NCBI RefSeq assembly: GCF_014930455.1
Contig: NZ_JAAIYO010000001.1
Span: forward strand, 1,674,001 to 1,738,000
Length of the DNA: 64,000 nucleotides
Direction of reading: 5' to 3'
From: Corallococcus soli
GTDB taxonomy: Bacteria > Myxococcota > Myxococcia > Myxococcales > Myxococcaceae
Below, in pieces: positions 17,769 to 26,285 of this stretch (position 1 is the first letter of the stretch; every line of letters starts with the position of its first letter). Under the pieces are notes generated by a model. It was not told the origin of the DNA. It was given only the letters and a program-made list of their open reading frames with translations, and searched no databases. Position numbers and translations under genes: made by a program.

Positions 17769-18634
17769 TGGGTGCCCCCCGCCCCGGGCTTCGGAAAGCG
17801 CACGTCAGTAATCGTCAAGTTGCGGCCCCCGTCCCCTCGCAACTCCAGGGTGAAAACAAGGCTCGCGTCTGACTCTTGAATTTCAGCGACCGCGAGCACG
17901 CGCCTTTCCTCCCCCGGCAGGATCGGACCCTTCTTCTCCGTCACGACCCGCGCCCGCAATGGCATGCCGACACGCCCCGTAAACGTTGCCTCTCGTGGCG
18001 TCCAGGCTGGCCGATCGGATTCGTTCCAGATCATCACGTCCACCAGAATCCAACCCTTGCCCCGATAGGAAGTTGGATTGGCTGACGTGAAGCCCTGAGC
18101 GGGTTCCTGACTGCCTTTGATGTTGGCTGTTGTGACGCCTTTCCCATCCACGAAGCCAAGCAACACGAAGTCTTCCGGCTTCGGCGCCGGCATTTGAGCG
18201 TCCGTCGGACAGGCGTCGTTCGGCGGCGCGGGACGCTGCACGTCGATCCGCGAGTCCACTTCTGCCGGGTCGGTGACGAGCACGAAGGCGGCCCGTGCTG
18301 GCGCTCGGCCGTCGGCGAAGAAGACCCCGATCTCCTGCCGCTCGCCGTCGCCGAGATTGGCCACGGGCTGAACGACGATCGACCGTTCGCCGGCATCCAG
18401 GACGCGAATCCGGGACTCGTCGAAGGTCAGGGTCTTCCGTTGGATCGGCGAGGAGAACAGGAACAGCGTCGGCGTGTCCCCCGCGACGTGGACGACGGGC
18501 AGCGGTTCGTTGGGCGTGCTGGCGACGGTGACGGGGCGCTTACGGTCAACGCGCGCCCCCGGTGCCGGCTCAGCCCCCGCAGCAGCTCCCGAGACGAGCG
18601 CGAGCGCTAGGGCCAATCTGAACGGTTGGAGCAA
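17765..18634 (-). CDS. DUF2381-family (TIGR02268-type) exported protein
   Basis: 289 aa with a Sec signal peptide (LALALALVSGAAAGAEP). The mature part begins RKRPVTVASTPNEPLPVVHV and continues TPTLFLFSSPIQRKTL, which is how the Myxococcus-specific DUF2381 paralogous family looks. The domain is beta-rich and probably periplasmic. The start is a TTG at 18634, about 11 nt after GGAGG. Family members are usually encoded directly before a Ser/Thr kinase, as here, which suggests a sensor or ligand-binding partner of the kinase. No enzymatic role is known. Confidence 0.8.
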   Translation of the reverse strand: MLQPFRLALALALVSGAAAGAEPAPGARVDRKRPVTVASTPNEPLPVVHVAGDTPTLFLFSSPIQRKTLTFDESRIRVLDAGERSIVVQPVANLGDGERQEIGVFFADGRAPARAAFVLVTDPAEVDSRIDVQRPAPPNDACPTDAQMPAPKPEDFVLLGFVDGKGVTTANIKGSQEPAQGFTSANPTSYRGKGWILVDVMIWNESDRPAWTPREATFTGRVGMPLRARVVTEKKGPILPGEERRVLAVAEIQESDASLVFTLELRGDGGRNLTITDVRFPKPGAGGTQ

Positions 18635-18722
18635 TGGTGCATGACCTCCCGAGGGGGAAGGCTACCATCGCGGGTTGGCGCGCAGTGGGTCTCTTTCCTA
18701 CAGTCGAGCCCACCCCATGTGG

Positions 18723-19064
18723 TTAGCGGTACACCTTCCCGCCCCACAAGAACGCGCCGCTGACGAGCGGCACGCTGTAGGCAGCAACGTGCCCGGTCGG
18801 CATCAGGTACGCGACGAGCAGCTCGTTTTCCCAGCCGCCCGGACGCCCCTTCATCCAATCGGGGTCCAGGGTACGGCCCGCGCCGACCGCGATCGCTCGA
18901 CAGTTACCCTCGCGGCCCGCCCTTACGTGCATGCCAGGCCGGTGTGAGTGCCCGAAGGCGACCGTAAGGCCCGGGGCGCCCCACTCGTCGGCGACCTTCG
19001 CGGCGTGATGCTTCGGCAGCATCTTGCCGATCTGGTGTCCGTGCATCAGTCGCAGGTTCCCTCG
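18723..19064 (-). pseudogene. C-terminal remnant of a phage-type metallophosphoesterase
   Basis: The minus frame carries the C-terminal part of a calcineurin-like phosphoesterase: LRLMHGHQIGKMLP, then LTVAFGHSHRPGM (the GHxH metal motif), ending LWGGKVYR at 18723. The N-terminal motifs (DxH, GDxxD, GNHE) are absent. The sequence upstream of about 19065 is instead a helicase fragment on the other strand, so the gene was cut at that junction. It is inactive without its N-terminal metal ligands. Confidence 0.65.
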
Positions 19065-19083
19065 CTTGAGGGGCTGAGCACCA

Positions 19084-19395
19084 TCATCTACAGGAACTGC
19101 AAGCGGTCGATCGTGGCGTCCCTTCGGGCGCATGGCACGGGGAAGAATCTGACCGCGTTCTCGCGGATGCTCTTCGTGAACACGCCCGCCGACGGTGCTG
19201 CGTGGGAACAGGCGATCGGGCGGTGTCACCGTCAAGGGTAGCTCGCCGACGAAGTCGAGGGTCGAACTCTATCAGCACACCGACAAACTGATCGACGCCT
19301 TCCGGAAGGTGCGCGACTTTGCCCGGTTCATCGAAAAGACGGAAGGCACGCCGCAGAAGTTGTGCTTTGCAGCATGCGACAGGGTAGACAGCTAA
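19084..19395 (+). pseudogene. C-terminal remnant of an SNF2/DEAD-type phage helicase
   Basis: The plus frame reads SIVASLRAHGTGKNL, LFVNTPADGAAWEQAIGRCH and RQ, the motif V/VI region (AIGRCHRxGQ) of SNF2-like phage helicases. An in-frame stop follows immediately (TAG where the Gln of HRQGQ would be), and the frame is then lost. Another frame continues with VELYQHTDKLIDAFRKVRDF and stops at 19395. Both 5' truncation and internal lesions are present. Together with the neighbouring phosphoesterase remnant it shows that a larger phage replication region once stood here. Confidence 0.65.
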
Positions 19396-20753
19396 GGCTT
19401 GTAGCGCGCTGATACCGAACTCAGTGAAGAAGAGGCGATTCCCAAAACAATACCGAGCGCTCCATGCAAGCACGTTCGGCCGCCACCAACATCTCCTCGC
19501 CCCCACGGAAATTGCTTACAGTCAAGAGTCCGAACAGCAGTACATGAGGCACTCGCGAACCGTGGGCACTCGGCGGGCTTCTTTTCTCGCAGCACTGCCA
19601 GAAGAAATGCCACAGCACTCAGAGTTGCCTGCTTTTGGATGTCGTCAGGGCGGGGAGAACCAAGGGCATGAATGCCATCTGTGAAATGCGCAGCCGTCAC
19701 GGGAATATGCTGAAGCAATTCCCGCTCAAGCCATTCCGTCGTGCGCTCCCAAGGAAAGAACTGAAATGGGTTTTGGCTCTTCAACAAGACAAGCGAGCGA
19801 CACATCATCAAGCGATGAACAAGAAGCTCTACAATGATATTGCCCACGTATCGCCCGAAGAGCGCGATTTTCCTATCAATCCCATTCAGCAAATCATCAA
19901 CTGACTTCTTGCCATAACCATCAAGACTGTTGTCGAGGTCCATCCATGCCGAATTCCACTCGCCAATAGTCGTTGGTGGCGACCTTTTTTCCAGAAACTC
20001 AATGCCGCGAACAAACGCAACGTCCGGCACATATGTCATGAGCGCATACTCTGTAAGAAAGTATGTTGCTTCAAGGGTCGGGTAGTTCGGCAACAGGCGC
20101 CGAACAAGCCCGTTAACAGACGTATATATGATCGACTTCTCATCCTGCTTACGATCCTCTCTCTCAAGAAGCTCGCTTGAAGAATCATAAAAATAAGCTG
20201 CAACACACTCGGCCTGAGCCTCGGACAAACAAACCCCGAGAAGCGGAATTGCCACGGCACCGACATCAGTCCTTCGGACGACGTGCCATCTCTTGAGCAG
20301 CTTCCCTCCGACATCCTTCGACTCTTGGCACAATGAAAAGTCATCACCACTCACAGTGGGCGCAACCTTCCAAGTGCCATCGCTTGCTGCGCGCTGCACC
20401 TGATAGTGGCTTTCGTATTTCGCGAAAGCCCCGAGCGCCTCATCGTCAACCTCATGCGACGCCCACTCAACAATGGGGAAAGAAAGCTCTGCGCGCCCCT
20501 GCACCGCATTGAAAAACAAAGCGAATCGCTCGGAAAGACCAACAAAGCTATACACTCCATACGTAGTAGATAGCGCCTGCACCAAGTGCGTATACTCATG
20601 CAAGAAAGACGCTTGATGGCGCACCGAGTTCCTATAGTCTTCATAGGAGAACGGCAGATGTATCTCTTGGCTGATCGTATGAAAGAAGGGATTGAAGTCG
20701 AAGTTTGCCCGCTGAAGGATCTCCAAAAAGTCTGGATGCTTCGATGTGTCCAT
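19392..20753 (-). CDS. AT-rich cargo protein with HExxH zinc-metallopeptidase motif
   Basis: 453 aa from ATG 20753, with AGGAGG 5-6 nt upstream. Residues 52-56 are HEYTH inside ASFLHEYTHLVQAL, a textbook HExxH zincin helix. A second helix at about 176-190 (CLSEAQAECVAAYF) offers Glu178 or Glu182 as the third ligand, as in gluzincins. There is no signal peptide, so it should be cytosolic. The rest is helical and unrecognised. GC is visibly lower than in its neighbours, and it sits between broken phage genes, so it arrived separately. I read it as a predicted metallopeptidase in a mobile element, possibly an effector of host or phage control. The C-terminal 60 residues look less conserved in style. 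Confidence 0.7.
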   Translation of the reverse strand: MDTSKHPDFLEILQRANFDFNPFFHTISQEIHLPFSYEDYRNSVRHQASFLHEYTHLVQALSTTYGVYSFVGLSERFALFFNAVQGRAELSFPIVEWASHEVDDEALGAFAKYESHYQVQRAASDGTWKVAPTVSGDDFSLCQESKDVGGKLLKRWHVVRRTDVGAVAIPLLGVCLSEAQAECVAAYFYDSSSELLEREDRKQDEKSIIYTSVNGLVRRLLPNYPTLEATYFLTEYALMTYVPDVAFVRGIEFLEKRSPPTTIGEWNSAWMDLDNSLDGYGKKSVDDLLNGIDRKIALFGRYVGNIIVELLVHRLMMCRSLVLLKSQNPFQFFPWERTTEWLERELLQHIPVTAAHFTDGIHALGSPRPDDIQKQATLSAVAFLLAVLREKKPAECPRFASASCTAVRTLDCKQFPWGRGDVGGGRTCLHGALGIVLGIASSSLSSVSARYKP

Positions 20754-21039
20754 GATGGCCTCCTGCATTCGGGATATGCACCCGAGTATCCCCTCTTCAT
20801 ATCACGCATCTCTCGCAAGTCCGAGCCCCTCGCGGGCGGCGAGCAGCCGATCCGCCCGGGCGAGACAGTCGACTACGTCGAGAATCTGAGCGATCAGAAG
20901 AAGGGCGGCGGGGGCGCTTCAAGTCGTTTCTGATGACCTCGTTGGCGCAGACGAACTCAAGTTCGCCAACCCGGCTGCGCTGAAGAAGTTCTTCGACGAG
21001 CGCCAGGCGGGTACCCACCTCCGGTGTCACGCCGTCGGA
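20754..21039. other. Gap between HExxH gene and capsid gene; degraded phage sequence
   Basis: There is no convincing gene. The first 70 bases share the AT-rich composition of the HExxH gene and probably hold its promoter. The rest is GC-rich like the phage genes. A minus frame from 21030 begins plausibly (MTPEVGTRLALVEELLQ), and plus frames include ETVDYVENLSDQK and DELKFANPAALKKFF, but none is intact. A composition step near 20820 marks an insertion boundary. Confidence 0.4.
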
Positions 21040-22125
21040 TTAGTAGGTGATCGAGCTGAACGCCTTCGGCTGGCGCAGCTTGAAGTCGCCCTTCACGATC
21101 GCGCGGATGGTCGTCTCGTCGTGCTCGGCGCGGGTGTCGTGCTCGGAGAGGATCAGATTCTCGTCGATCCCGTAGATGAATTGGCGCCAGTCGGCACAGA
21201 ACGTGATTCGCGTCGTCGGGACACGCGTCGTCATCACGAACGGGAAGCCACGGATCGTCCCCTTGTCGAGCATCTCCCCACGGAAGAGGAAGAGGCCCGA
21301 CTCCTGGAGCTGCATCAGCGCGGTTGCCCGCGTCGGGTGAATGACCCACGCCGCCGTGCCCATGCGAACGTGAGCGGTCAGCGGCAGCTCTACCGCCTTG
21401 TCGATGTCCGCGAGGTAGGCCGACGCGGTCGTGCCCGTGCTCGCGAACGTGTGCGCGGGGTCGAGCTGCACGAAGAGCCCCTTCGGCGCGGCGCTCGTGC
21501 CGTCACCATTGAACCCGGCGTCGTCGAGACCATCGGCCACGGTGGCGCGGATGTCCTCTCCGACGCCTGCGTCGCCGACCCCCGGCGTGCGCAGCAGGTC
21601 GTTGCTGATGTCCGTCAGCACCATGCCCTTGTGCGCCTTGAGCACGATCTTCCCGTACTTCGGCGCGCTCCTCGGGACGGTCTCCCCCTCGCCAACCCAC
21701 TTGAAGACCGAAGTCCCCGTCTGAGTACCCATGTGCAGCTCGCCGCGAAACGCCTGGGTTCGCACGCCGAGCTTGAGCAGGGCCGCGTCGGGCCGCAGGA
21801 ACTCGATCACTTCGCCGCTCTGCTGGATGGGCACGAGCACGCCCGCCGAGTCGAACTTACTGAGCTGAACCGTCTTCTGCACGTCGGCATTGCCGAAGCG
21901 CTTCGCGGCGTCGATCAGCTCGGTCGCACTCGTGCGGCGACCCAAGGCGATGACGCTCTTCGTGAACGCACCGAAGTTCTCAACGCTCGCGTAGATGCTG
22001 CCCTCGCGCGTCGCCCTGTCTGTACCCACACGGCCGGGGGCGCTTCGGGCCGCCGCGCCGATCAGCTCACGCGCAACCTCGGGGCCGAGCGCCTTCACCA
22101 TCTCCGCGATCTGCTTGCGAGTCAT
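21040..22125 (-). CDS. HK97-type major capsid protein
   Basis: 361 aa. The order portal, protease, capsid, with an ATGA overlap at the start (22122-22125), is the standard HK97 head module. Typical pieces of the fold are present: an N-terminal arm, FKWVGEGETVPRS before the spine, VLTDISNDLLR, and the P-domain segment AAWVIHPTRATALMQLQ, followed by MTTRVPTTRITFCADW near the C-terminus. The usual long N-terminal scaffolding (delta) domain is short here, possibly because the protease gene carries an extended acidic tail. It should form the icosahedral shell of the element's particles. Confidence 0.85.
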   Translation of the reverse strand: MTRKQIAEMVKALGPEVARELIGAAARSAPGRVGTDRATREGSIYASVENFGAFTKSVIALGRRTSATELIDAAKRFGNADVQKTVQLSKFDSAGVLVPIQQSGEVIEFLRPDAALLKLGVRTQAFRGELHMGTQTGTSVFKWVGEGETVPRSAPKYGKIVLKAHKGMVLTDISNDLLRTPGVGDAGVGEDIRATVADGLDDAGFNGDGTSAAPKGLFVQLDPAHTFASTGTTASAYLADIDKAVELPLTAHVRMGTAAWVIHPTRATALMQLQESGLFLFRGEMLDKGTIRGFPFVMTTRVPTTRITFCADWRQFIYGIDENLILSEHDTRAEHDETTIRAIVKGDFKLRQPKAFSSITY

Positions 22126-22937
22126 TCCTTATCACTCCCTCGGATGTAGCCCTTGAACGCCTTGACGAAGACCTTCGCGGCTTCGGCGGCGTCGAGCCCC
22201 TTCGTCTTGTCGTCTTCGTCGTCTGCCTTTGGCGCGTTGGCAGGCGGCGGCTCGCCCTCGGTGGGCTTGCTCTCGTTCGCGGGCGCAGGCTTTTCGGCCG
22301 GCTCGGCGCTCGCGTCAGGCTTGTCGTTCTCGTCGTCGTCGGCCTTTGCTTCGGCTCGCGCGTCGAGCAGCTCGACGACCCGCCTCGCGATGCGCTCGAC
22401 GATGTCTTCACCTTCGCCGTCGAGCGACTTCGCGCGCACAGCTCGCGCGTTCGCCGGGATCGTCACGATCGAAACTTCGAGCAGCTCTTGAGCGTCACAG
22501 TCGAAGCCGCCCCGCTCGTTCTGTCGGTAATGGCCCGGGAGCATCAGGTAGCGGACTGAGACAGCGTTGAGAATGCCCTTCGCGACCTTCCGCTCGACGC
22601 GCTTCGCGAAGTCGTCTTCGTCGTCGAATTCGACGTCGATCATCAGGGCGTCGTTCTCGACGTAGACGCGCCCCTTACCGATGGGAAGAGGAGGCTCGGC
22701 GCCAGTGATTGCCGAGTGAGCGCCGTCGTCATGGTTGAAGAGAACGACGCCGTTCGCGTTGTACCCGTCGATCCTCCAACCCTTGACGTTTAGCCGGTCG
22801 GAGTAGCGATCGAAGTCGCCGTCGCTCGCCCGGAACGTGTAGACACGCCGACCGCTGCCAGCCTCGACGGCGGTCAGCGCAGCCGCACCCTTCCGAACGG
22901 CGGCGAGCTGAAGAGAGCGTGTGAGCGGGTTCGGCAT
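22122..22937 (-). CDS. HK97-family prohead protease with acidic C-terminal extension
   Basis: 271 aa. Residues 1-185 match prohead serine proteases: VVLFNHDD supplies the catalytic His, GILNAVSVRYLM the Ser, and ELLEVSIVTIPAN is the signature after it. This enzyme cleaves the capsid scaffold during head maturation. Residues about 195-271 are a long Glu/Asp/Lys/Pro-rich coil ending in a short helix, unlike a minimal protease; it may act as a fused scaffold. The 13-bp promoter-like motif lies 9 nt before the ATG with no Shine-Dalgarno sequence in between, suggesting a leaderless message. The capsid gene overlaps its stop. Confidence 0.85.
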   Translation of the reverse strand: MPNPLTRSLQLAAVRKGAAALTAVEAGSGRRVYTFRASDGDFDRYSDRLNVKGWRIDGYNANGVVLFNHDDGAHSAITGAEPPLPIGKGRVYVENDALMIDVEFDDEDDFAKRVERKVAKGILNAVSVRYLMLPGHYRQNERGGFDCDAQELLEVSIVTIPANARAVRAKSLDGEGEDIVERIARRVVELLDARAEAKADDDENDKPDASAEPAEKPAPANESKPTEGEPPPANAPKADDEDDKTKGLDAAEAAKVFVKAFKGYIRGSDKE

Positions 22938-22946
22938 CGCACCCGG

Positions 22947-22959
22947 TAAATGGGTGCGG
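22947..22959 (-). promoter_or_regulatory. Element promoter motif copy A (before prohead protease)
   Basis: CCGCACCCATTTA on the minus strand, 9 nt before ATG 22937, in the 36-bp gap after the portal gene. Preceded by CGCGAAAT, shared (as CGCGAAA) with copy B. CATTTA is placed where a -10 hexamer would put +1 at or beside the start codon. Confidence 0.6.
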
Positions 22960-22973
22960 ATTTCGCGCGTGGC

Positions 22974-24371
22974 TCACGTCCCGGCTTTTGCTTCCGCGTC
23001 GGCTTCCGCCGAACTGCCCGCGGCCGGCGTCGGCGTGTCCTGCGGCTCGTTTGGCTTCTGTCCAGGCAACAGCTCGGCGAAGCCCTGACGCTCGGGGTGT
23101 GGCTTGAACCCCGCTTCGGTGCGCCACTCGTCGAAGCTGAACGCGCTTGGAAGCGTGCCCATCACGCGCAGCCGGTGCTCGCGGTCGGCCGGCACGGGTG
23201 AGTCGTAGGAAAGGATCACGTCGTCGTCGAAGCGAGGTGCAAGGTGCTTCTGGATCGCGGCGAGGAACACCTCGGCTCGCGGCTTCGTCGCCTGCTCTGC
23301 CAGGTGCTCGCGTGCAGCGAAGCTCGTCGCCTTGTTACTGCTCGTCACGTCGCCGACGATCTCGGGTGGCACGCGGTAGACCATCCGGACGAAGTCCATC
23401 AGGAACCGCCGCAGGTCGACGAGCTGCATGTCGCGAAAGGGCGTGTCGAGCCGGGCAAACGTCGTCTTGCCGCTCGTGATCATCACCCGGCCCGCGTTCG
23501 CCGGCCCGCCATACTCCCGAGCCAGCGATTCCTTGAACGCCTTCGCGGTGCCTGCCTGCGATTCGTTGAAGCCCTCGATCGCGATGACCGCGCCCGGCAG
23601 CATGTTGTTGTAAAAGGCGTTCTTCGTGTAGCGCGCGGCGTGCTCGTCGGTGTCGACCTCGTCGCCGAGCGCATAGGCGATCCCGATGCCGCGCCCGAGC
23701 GGGTCAGCCGGGTTCAGGCGCTTCACGTAGACGACGCTCGCGGTCGGAAGCGTGAACATGCGACCGCCAGCCGTGACCGTGTATGTGCGCTCACCCTTCG
23801 GCTTGCTCAGGTCAGGCAGCGCGAGCACACAATCGGGCGGCACCGGCCATAGGCCGACCGGCACGCCCGCGAGTTCCTCGACGACCGCGAAGAACTCGCC
23901 CGTCAGGTCGTAGTGTGTGCAGAACAGCTTCGCGAAGTCGCGACCCGTCATGTAGTCGTTCGGGTCTGCGAGCAGCCGCAGCAGTGGATGGTCTGGCAGC
24001 TCGACCGCGCCCGCCACGTCGACGAGCGCCTTCAACCGCCCGCGACGCTCGTCACCGCAAGCCCGGCGAAGTGACACGTCGACGAGCGCCTTCCGAGTGG
24101 TGGGGTCTCGCCTCTGGAAGGCACGCCACGTCACGCCAGCGAAGGCGTCCCCGACCGTGTCGACAATCGTCCCGAGCCACGGCATTTCGGCATATGCCGC
24201 GAGCAGCGCGGGCACCTCGCGGCGTGGTGGGGCCGAAGTCCATCGGCTCAGCTCCAAGCCGGTCCCCTTGCGCTTGCTGCCGCTCAGCGCGGCGCGCACC
24301 CTGTTGAGCATTCCCATTGCGTGACCTCGGACGGCGAAGCACTGCTCAGCGCGCTTAGTCGGCCGCGCCAC
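22974..24371 (-). CDS. Phage portal protein (HK97 family)
   Basis: 465 aa if read from GTG 24371, or 447 from ATG 24317. The GTG is 6 nt after copy B of the promoter motif, which favours the long form as a leaderless gene. Portal features include DHPLLRLLADPNDYMTGRDF, LTGEFFAVVEE, VVYVKRLNPADPLGRGIG, YTKNAFYNNMLPGAVI and the MDFVRMVYRVPPEIVGD loop. It forms the dodecameric DNA gate of the head. The C-terminal 40 residues are a Pro/Ala-rich tail. No terminase gene precedes it, which is unusual because the large terminase normally sits directly upstream. Confidence 0.85.
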   Translation of the reverse strand: MARPTKRAEQCFAVRGHAMGMLNRVRAALSGSKRKGTGLELSRWTSAPPRREVPALLAAYAEMPWLGTIVDTVGDAFAGVTWRAFQRRDPTTRKALVDVSLRRACGDERRGRLKALVDVAGAVELPDHPLLRLLADPNDYMTGRDFAKLFCTHYDLTGEFFAVVEELAGVPVGLWPVPPDCVLALPDLSKPKGERTYTVTAGGRMFTLPTASVVYVKRLNPADPLGRGIGIAYALGDEVDTDEHAARYTKNAFYNNMLPGAVIAIEGFNESQAGTAKAFKESLAREYGGPANAGRVMITSGKTTFARLDTPFRDMQLVDLRRFLMDFVRMVYRVPPEIVGDVTSSNKATSFAAREHLAEQATKPRAEVFLAAIQKHLAPRFDDDVILSYDSPVPADREHRLRVMGTLPSAFSFDEWRTEAGFKPHPERQGFAELLPGQKPNEPQDTPTPAAGSSAEADAEAKAGT

Positions 24372-24377
24372 CCAAGC

Positions 24378-24390
24378 TAAATGGGTGCGG
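24378..24390 (-). promoter_or_regulatory. Element promoter motif copy B (before portal)
   Basis: CCGCACCCATTTA on the minus strand, 6 nt before GTG 24371, preceded by TTCGCGAAA. Same orientation and placement as copy A. The rest of the interval 24391-24742 holds no gene that I can support. Confidence 0.6.
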
Positions 24391-24742
24391 TTTCGCGAAG
24401 TTTTTCTGTCGGTTGCAGGGGGAGCAAGCTCGGCGCGGTGGAGGTTTCCCCTAAAATCATCGCCTTGGGAGCCTCAAAACTCGATGGGACGCGCACGGGT
24501 GTAGCCGCAGCGGGCGATGCGTTCAGGATCACGCCTCTGCCATGAGCAGATCGCCACAGGGCCGCGCGTTTTTTCTCGAAATTTCTCGAAAGTGTGCGCG
24601 CTCCGAGCAAGCCTGAATTCCGCCAGTGAAAGGAAATCCACTCTGGGGGGATGCAGGACAGATGTTCACTCCCAGCGGAACGCCTCTTGACAAGGAGAGC
24701 AGGCTTTGATCGGGTGCAAAGTCCAACGCACACGGAGGCGCA

Positions 24743-25027
24743 ATGTCGGCAATGGTAGTACCCGAAGGGTTGCTTCGCATAAGACAATCAACAATCAGAG
24801 TTTACAACGTGCGCATAGAGGCACAGTCGGGGCCCAACAATCCCGGAAGTGCATCGTTTGAGATTGAGGGCGACGGCGAATTGCCAATCGGAGGACCTCA
24901 GATCCTTGAGGTAGAGGGGCCGAACCCACTCCCACGCAGGCGCTACTCGATCACGATATTCGAGACAAGAAACGTATCGGGTTCTCGGACTGCGGTTATC
25001 GCAACAGACCTCACCCTGACTCCTTAA
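24743..25027 (+). CDS. Small hypothetical protein (94 aa)
   Basis: ATG 24743 has GGAGG five bases upstream, the best ribosome site nearby. The product is predicted all-beta (alternating strands such as TIRVYNVRIEAQSG, SASFEIEGDG, RYSITIFETRNV) with no signal or membrane segment. Composition is more AT-rich than the capsid genes and similar to the SIR2-like gene that converges on it. It stands between the portal operon and the SIR2-like gene, on the opposite strand to both. I do not recognise the family. Confidence 0.5.
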   Translation: MSAMVVPEGLLRIRQSTIRVYNVRIEAQSGPNNPGSASFEIEGDGELPIGGPQILEVEGPNPLPRRRYSITIFETRNVSGSRTAVIATDLTLTP

Positions 25028-25259
25028 AGGCAGGGCTCACTCCGACAGCCCTCTCCTCGGGTGAAGAACTGTTGGAGCGTCCTACCGGAGCCGATTCTCA
25101 AGATCCGGGGGCAACGGCAGGTGGGCGCGAGGTCATGATGTTCAATGGCCTCTCGCTTTAGCGCACAAGAGCCACTCAGACTCTTCTTGGAATGCAGGGC
25201 AAATCGGTGTCGGCCGAAATGGCCCCGTCGCACCCCGTTCGAGAGGAAAGGTCGATCAT

Positions 25260-26285
25260 TCACGGATCTTCGTAGCCATAGCTCAAGGGCGCTGTTGTGC
25301 TGTCAAAGAACAGAAGGTCTCCCCCTCTATTGAGCACGCGGCGAAGACGATACTTTATATACGAAATCTCGTCGTTCAACTCATCTTTGGTTCTGTTTCC
25401 TACGTATATAGAGCAAGCCACCTTGTTGAGGCCAGAGGCTCCGATTGCATCTACAAGGTGCTCGTCTGCCTCTCCGAGAGAGCTGCCAAAAATGACCATG
25501 CCTCCGCGACACTTTCGCAATGCTCCGTAGCAATGAGACAAATAGGGCTCACGATAAATAGCCGCCAACTTTTGCTGATGCGTTCCTTCTGATATGAACA
25601 GTGGAATGTTGGCCCCAAGCATGGTCGCAGCTATGCTATCGAGCAGGCCTTGATAGTAGCTGCTTTTTAGCTTGAAGATGCGCGAGGATTCTTTGTCTCG
25701 GAACAAGAACAACGCGCCGTGAAGATAGTAAACCTTTGCTCTAGGACCCCATACCTCAGTATTGAACTGGTCGAATGTCGGACCATCGGACCAGAAAAAA
25801 TCAGTAAACCCTGCGAACTCAACCTGCCCCATAATCCAATAGAGGGTGAGATCGTAGTTTGTCGTGAAGACGCTTTCGTAACTTTGGAGGTGCTGGGCCG
25901 CCCTTGCAGCCCACTTCAAGTCGAAATCTGAAAAGGAGGGATGGATATCTTTCACCGTCTTGATTAACGCATTCCTAATGACATCGTACCGCGCGAGCGG
26001 CAAGTTGTTGTCTTGAATCTGGAGCGCGCCATTGACCATGCTGGCATCGTATAGGCGATTCAAAACCAGCTCGAAGTTTACAGTCCCAAACGCATCAAAT
26101 AGCGCCGCTTCCTGAACTGTGAGCTGCCCTCGGGCAAGAGCCTCTTCCTTCAGCGTGTGGTAACCGAAATTCCGACTAATTGCTATGCTAAATCCATTGC
26201 CGAACAACGCGTGTCTTTTGTAGTCCTGCGCGATTTCAGAGAATTTCAAAATCTCGGCCGGTACGTTCGGTGCTTGTTGGGTCAT
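25260..26285 (-). CDS. SIR2-like protein, DUF4917 type
   Basis: 341 aa from ATG 26285; a TTG at 26306 would add seven residues. The pattern fits a SIR2-like Rossmann domain: FGNGFS (28-33) for nucleotide binding, FTTNYD (140-145) with the conserved Asn143, YLHG with His189, and FGSSLGEADEH (266-276). Asn and His are the NAD-hydrolysing residues in SIR2-type defence effectors. DUF4917 proteins share this layout. The gene is AT-rich against its surroundings and lies in a phage-derived element, so I infer cargo that may deplete NAD on infection. There is no transmembrane segment and no sensor domain. No partner gene is evident except perhaps the small protein at 24743. Confidence 0.75.
   Translation of the reverse strand: MTQQAPNVPAEILKFSEIAQDYKRHALFGNGFSIAISRNFGYHTLKEEALARGQLTVQEAALFDAFGTVNFELVLNRLYDASMVNGALQIQDNNLPLARYDVIRNALIKTVKDIHPSFSDFDLKWAARAAQHLQSYESVFTTNYDLTLYWIMGQVEFAGFTDFFWSDGPTFDQFNTEVWGPRAKVYYLHGALFLFRDKESSRIFKLKSSYYQGLLDSIAATMLGANIPLFISEGTHQQKLAAIYREPYLSHCYGALRKCRGGMVIFGSSLGEADEHLVDAIGASGLNKVACSIYVGNRTKDELNDEISYIKYRLRRVLNRGGDLLFFDSTTAPLSYGYEDP

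Noticed and set aside
25024-25263. 79-aa minus-strand frame after the SIR2-like gene
   Set aside because: No good ribosome site, no family resemblance and irregular composition.
24743-26285. Toxin-antitoxin pair (94-aa protein and SIR2-like protein)
   Set aside because: The genes converge instead of sharing an operon and the 94-aa protein has no antitoxin-like DNA-binding or neutralising domain.
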